Origin: Candidatus Hodarchaeota archaeon
Lineage (GTDB): Archaea; Asgardarchaeota; Heimdallarchaeia; Hodarchaeales; YT1-057
Reading direction: 5' to 3'
DNA length: 22,722 bases
Assembly: GCA_016839955.1 (NCBI GenBank)
Contig: JAEOTI010000194.1
Coordinates: 1 to 22,722 of the forward strand
The notes under the pieces are model-generated. The model was not told where the DNA came from. It worked only from the letters and a program-made list of their open reading frames with translations, and did no database searches. The position numbers and the translations under genes are program-made. Positions 20,836 to 22,722 of this stretch are shown in pieces (the first letter of the stretch is position 1; every line of letters starts with the position of its first letter).

Positions 20836-22722
20836 ATGGCAGAAATTACTGATAAAATCTTGGAATCAGTAAAAACTAGCACAAATTTTAGAATAGGAGA
20901 AAGTGTGTATTATTCCTTAGCTTATTTAGAAAAAGCTGGGTTGGTAGAACTCAGTAAACTACCTTTTTCCATTCGAGTGCTCCTTGAAAATATCATTCGA
21001 AATTATGATGGGCACATTGTCACAAAAAACGATGTCAAAACAATATTAGGATGGCCAAAAGGAACTGGAATAATACCCATCCTATATTTACCTTCACGCG
21101 TATTATTACAAGATTTTACTGGAGTTCCCTTGATTGTCGATCTAGCAGATATGCGAGATGCTATGAAAGAAGTTGGTAGTGATCCAACAATGATAAATCC
21201 TATTGTTCCTACAGATTTAGTAATTGATCATTCTGTCCAAGTGGATCATTATGGTAGTGTAGAAGCTTATACAGACAATCTCAAAATTGAATACCAAAGG
21301 AATAGTGAACGGTATGAAGTTATTAAGTGGGCTCAACAATCCTTTAAGAATTTTAGAGTTGTACCTCCAGGTGCTGGAATCTGTCACCAAGTGAATTTAG
21401 AATATTTAGCAAAAACAATTGATTATAGAAAAATCAAAGGCGAACTAACCTCATTTCCTGACACCATTGTAGGAACAGATAGTCATACTCCAATGGTAAA
21501 TGGAGTTAGTGTAATGGGTTGGGGAGTTGGTGGCATTGAAGCAGAAGCTGTGATGCTTGGTCAACCATATTCTATGCTTCTTCCAGAAGTAATAGGTATT
21601 AAACTTACAGGAGAACTCCCTAAAGGGGCAACAGCTACAGATTTAGTCTTAAATTTAACCAAAATGCTTCGCACAAAAGGTGTTGTTGGGAAATTTGTGG
21701 AATATTTTGGTCCCGGACTCAAAAAGTTATCAATTCCTGATCGTGCAACAATATCGAATATGAGTCCTGAAACAGGATGTACCATGAGTTTTTTTCCAAT
21801 AGACGAAGTTACTTTAACATATTTACGATTAACTGGACGAGCTCCTGAACATGTCGATTTTATAGAAGAATATGCAAAATTACAACAGTTATTCTATGAT
21901 GAGACTATCCCAAATCCTCAATATAGCGAAGTCATTGATTTTGACATGAATAAGGTTGAACCTACGATATCTGGTCCTCTAAATCCAGAAGAGGGAATGC
22001 CCCTTTTTGATCTCAAAGACTGTGTTTCTGAACTTATAATCAATCACAGAAAAAACAAAGAAACTCTTCAGAATTTTATTGAGCTTGATGGAAGTAAGTG
22101 GCTTTTTAATGATGGAGATCTCGTTATTGCCGCGATTACAAGCTGTACTAATACATCTAATCCTGTTGTAATGATTGGAGCTGGATTATTAGCAAAAAAT
22201 GCAGTCCAAAAAGGGCTTCAGGTAAAACCTTTTGTTAAAACAAGTCTCGCCCCTGGATCAAGAGTAGTGACTGATTACTTACATAAACTTGGCTTATTAC
22301 CCTATTTGGAAGCTTTAGGTTTTCATATTGTTGGCTATGGATGTACAACTTGCATTGGGAATTCAGGACCACTTCGAAAGCCCATTGAAGATTGTATTCA
22401 AGAAAAAAATATGTATATGATGTCTATTCTAAGTGGAAATCGGAATTTTGGAGGAAGAATCCATCCCCTTGGACGAGGTAACTTCCTTGCTTCACCTATT
22501 CTAGTTGTCGCATATGCTCTTGCTGGGACACTATTAATTGATATTACTAAAGAACCAATAGGTTACACTCCTAACAGTAAGCCTGTCTATTTGAAAGACC
22601 TTTGGCCAACACAAGAAGAAATTTGGGATGCTATCGAGAAGGGGTCAAACCCGGAAGATTATAAACGACAATTTGGTGCTATTACTGAAGGTGATAACTT
22701 TTGGCAATCACTACAAAGTACT
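20836..22722 (+). CDS. acnA: Aconitate hydratase, AcnA/IRP1 type (3' truncated by window end)
   Basis: Interconverts citrate and isocitrate through cis-aconitate in the TCA cycle using a [4Fe-4S] cluster. The 629 visible residues cover domains 1-3; the swivelling C-terminal domain lies beyond the window (full AcnA is about 890 aa). The cluster cysteines are C437 (ITSCTNTSNP), C503 and C506 (GYGCTTCIGNSGP), matching the human IRP1 numbering as I recall it. Other AcnA signatures are IDHSVQVD, PPGAGICHQVNLEYLA, GTDSHTPMVNGV, GWGVGGIEAEAVMLGQP and SGNRNFGGRIHP, where the usual Glu before GR is Gly. ATG 20836 is chosen because it follows the TATA element at 20796 and matches the usual AcnA beginning. 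The protein is a client for clusters made by the Isc operon at the other end of the window. Confidence 0.95.
   Translation, partial: MAEITDKILESVKTSTNFRIGESVYYSLAYLEKAGLVELSKLPFSIRVLLENIIRNYDGHIVTKNDVKTILGWPKGTGIIPILYLPSRVLLQDFTGVPLIVDLADMRDAMKEVGSDPTMINPIVPTDLVIDHSVQVDHYGSVEAYTDNLKIEYQRNSERYEVIKWAQQSFKNFRVVPPGAGICHQVNLEYLAKTIDYRKIKGELTSFPDTIVGTDSHTPMVNGVSVMGWGVGGIEAEAVMLGQPYSMLLPEVIGIKLTGELPKGATATDLVLNLTKMLRTKGVVGKFVEYFGPGLKKLSIPDRATISNMSPETGCTMSFFPIDEVTLTYLRLTGRAPEHVDFIEEYAKLQQLFYDETIPNPQYSEVIDFDMNKVEPTISGPLNPEEGMPLFDLKDCVSELIINHRKNKETLQNFIELDGSKWLFNDGDLVIAAITSCTNTSNPVVMIGAGLLAKNAVQKGLQVKPFVKTSLAPGSRVVTDYLHKLGLLPYLEALGFHIVGYGCTTCIGNSGPLRKPIEDCIQEKNMYMMSILSGNRNFGGRIHPLGRGNFLASPILVVAYALAGTLLIDITKEPIGYTPNSKPVYLKDLWPTQEEIWDAIEKGSNPEDYKRQFGAITEGDNFWQSLQST

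Noticed and set aside
21561..21785. Minus-strand ORF inside aconitase
   Set aside because: Shadow of the AcnA coding sequence, which matches family motifs across this stretch.

Overview
The window is AT-rich archaeal DNA, most likely from an Asgard archaeon (Heimdallarchaeia-like). This is inference from gene content, not from a marker gene. The reasons are an archaeal-type inositol-1-phosphate synthase, an archaeal HTH regulator, TATA-like promoter elements, purine-rich ribosome binding sites with frequent TTG/GTG (and apparently CTG) starts, two large proteins that begin with longin/roadblock-like domains, and an alpha-solenoid plus beta-sandwich protein of the kind seen in Asgard genomes. 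There are no rRNA or tRNA genes, CRISPR arrays, transposases or phage genes. This is a chromosomal housekeeping/accessory segment.

Region 1 (1-2830, mainly minus strand) is an iron-sulfur operon. It reads HTH regulator with four C-terminal cysteines, then an IscS-type cysteine desulfurase homologue, then the IscU scaffold, then a TusA-like sulfur carrier. A separately promoted 79-aa protein lies downstream. The IscS homologue has a Leu where the PLP-binding Lys should be, so it probably cannot work as a normal desulfurase. The regulator's promoter carries a repeated TTGTTAACATA element around a TATA-like site. Region 2 (3007-5400) has a longin-like/winged-helix fusion, a small winged-helix-like protein in convergent orientation (stop codons overlap), a 613-nt gap and a Pro-rich low-complexity protein.

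Region 3 (5546-8254) holds myo-inositol-1-phosphate synthase, a conserved small protein on the opposite strand and a sugar-nucleotidyltransferase-like protein. Together these suggest inositol phosphate/polar lipid or glycoconjugate metabolism. Region 4 (8259-17816) holds a 612-aa longin-like coiled-coil protein and a 1203-aa FtsX/MacB-type permease on the minus strand. Divergent from the permease is a secreted/membrane protein with a sequon-rich ectodomain, a cytosolic SRPBCC-like segment and a HEPN-like C-terminus, coupled to an HflX-type GTPase whose 5' end looks out of frame.

Region 5 (17835-22722) holds the solenoid/beta-sandwich protein and a small unknown protein (minus strand), a 49-aa four-cysteine ORF in front of RidA (plus strand), and an AcnA/IRP1-type aconitase cut by the window end. 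Aconitase needs a [4Fe-4S] cluster, so it is a natural client of the Isc operon at the other end, although nothing shows the two are co-regulated.
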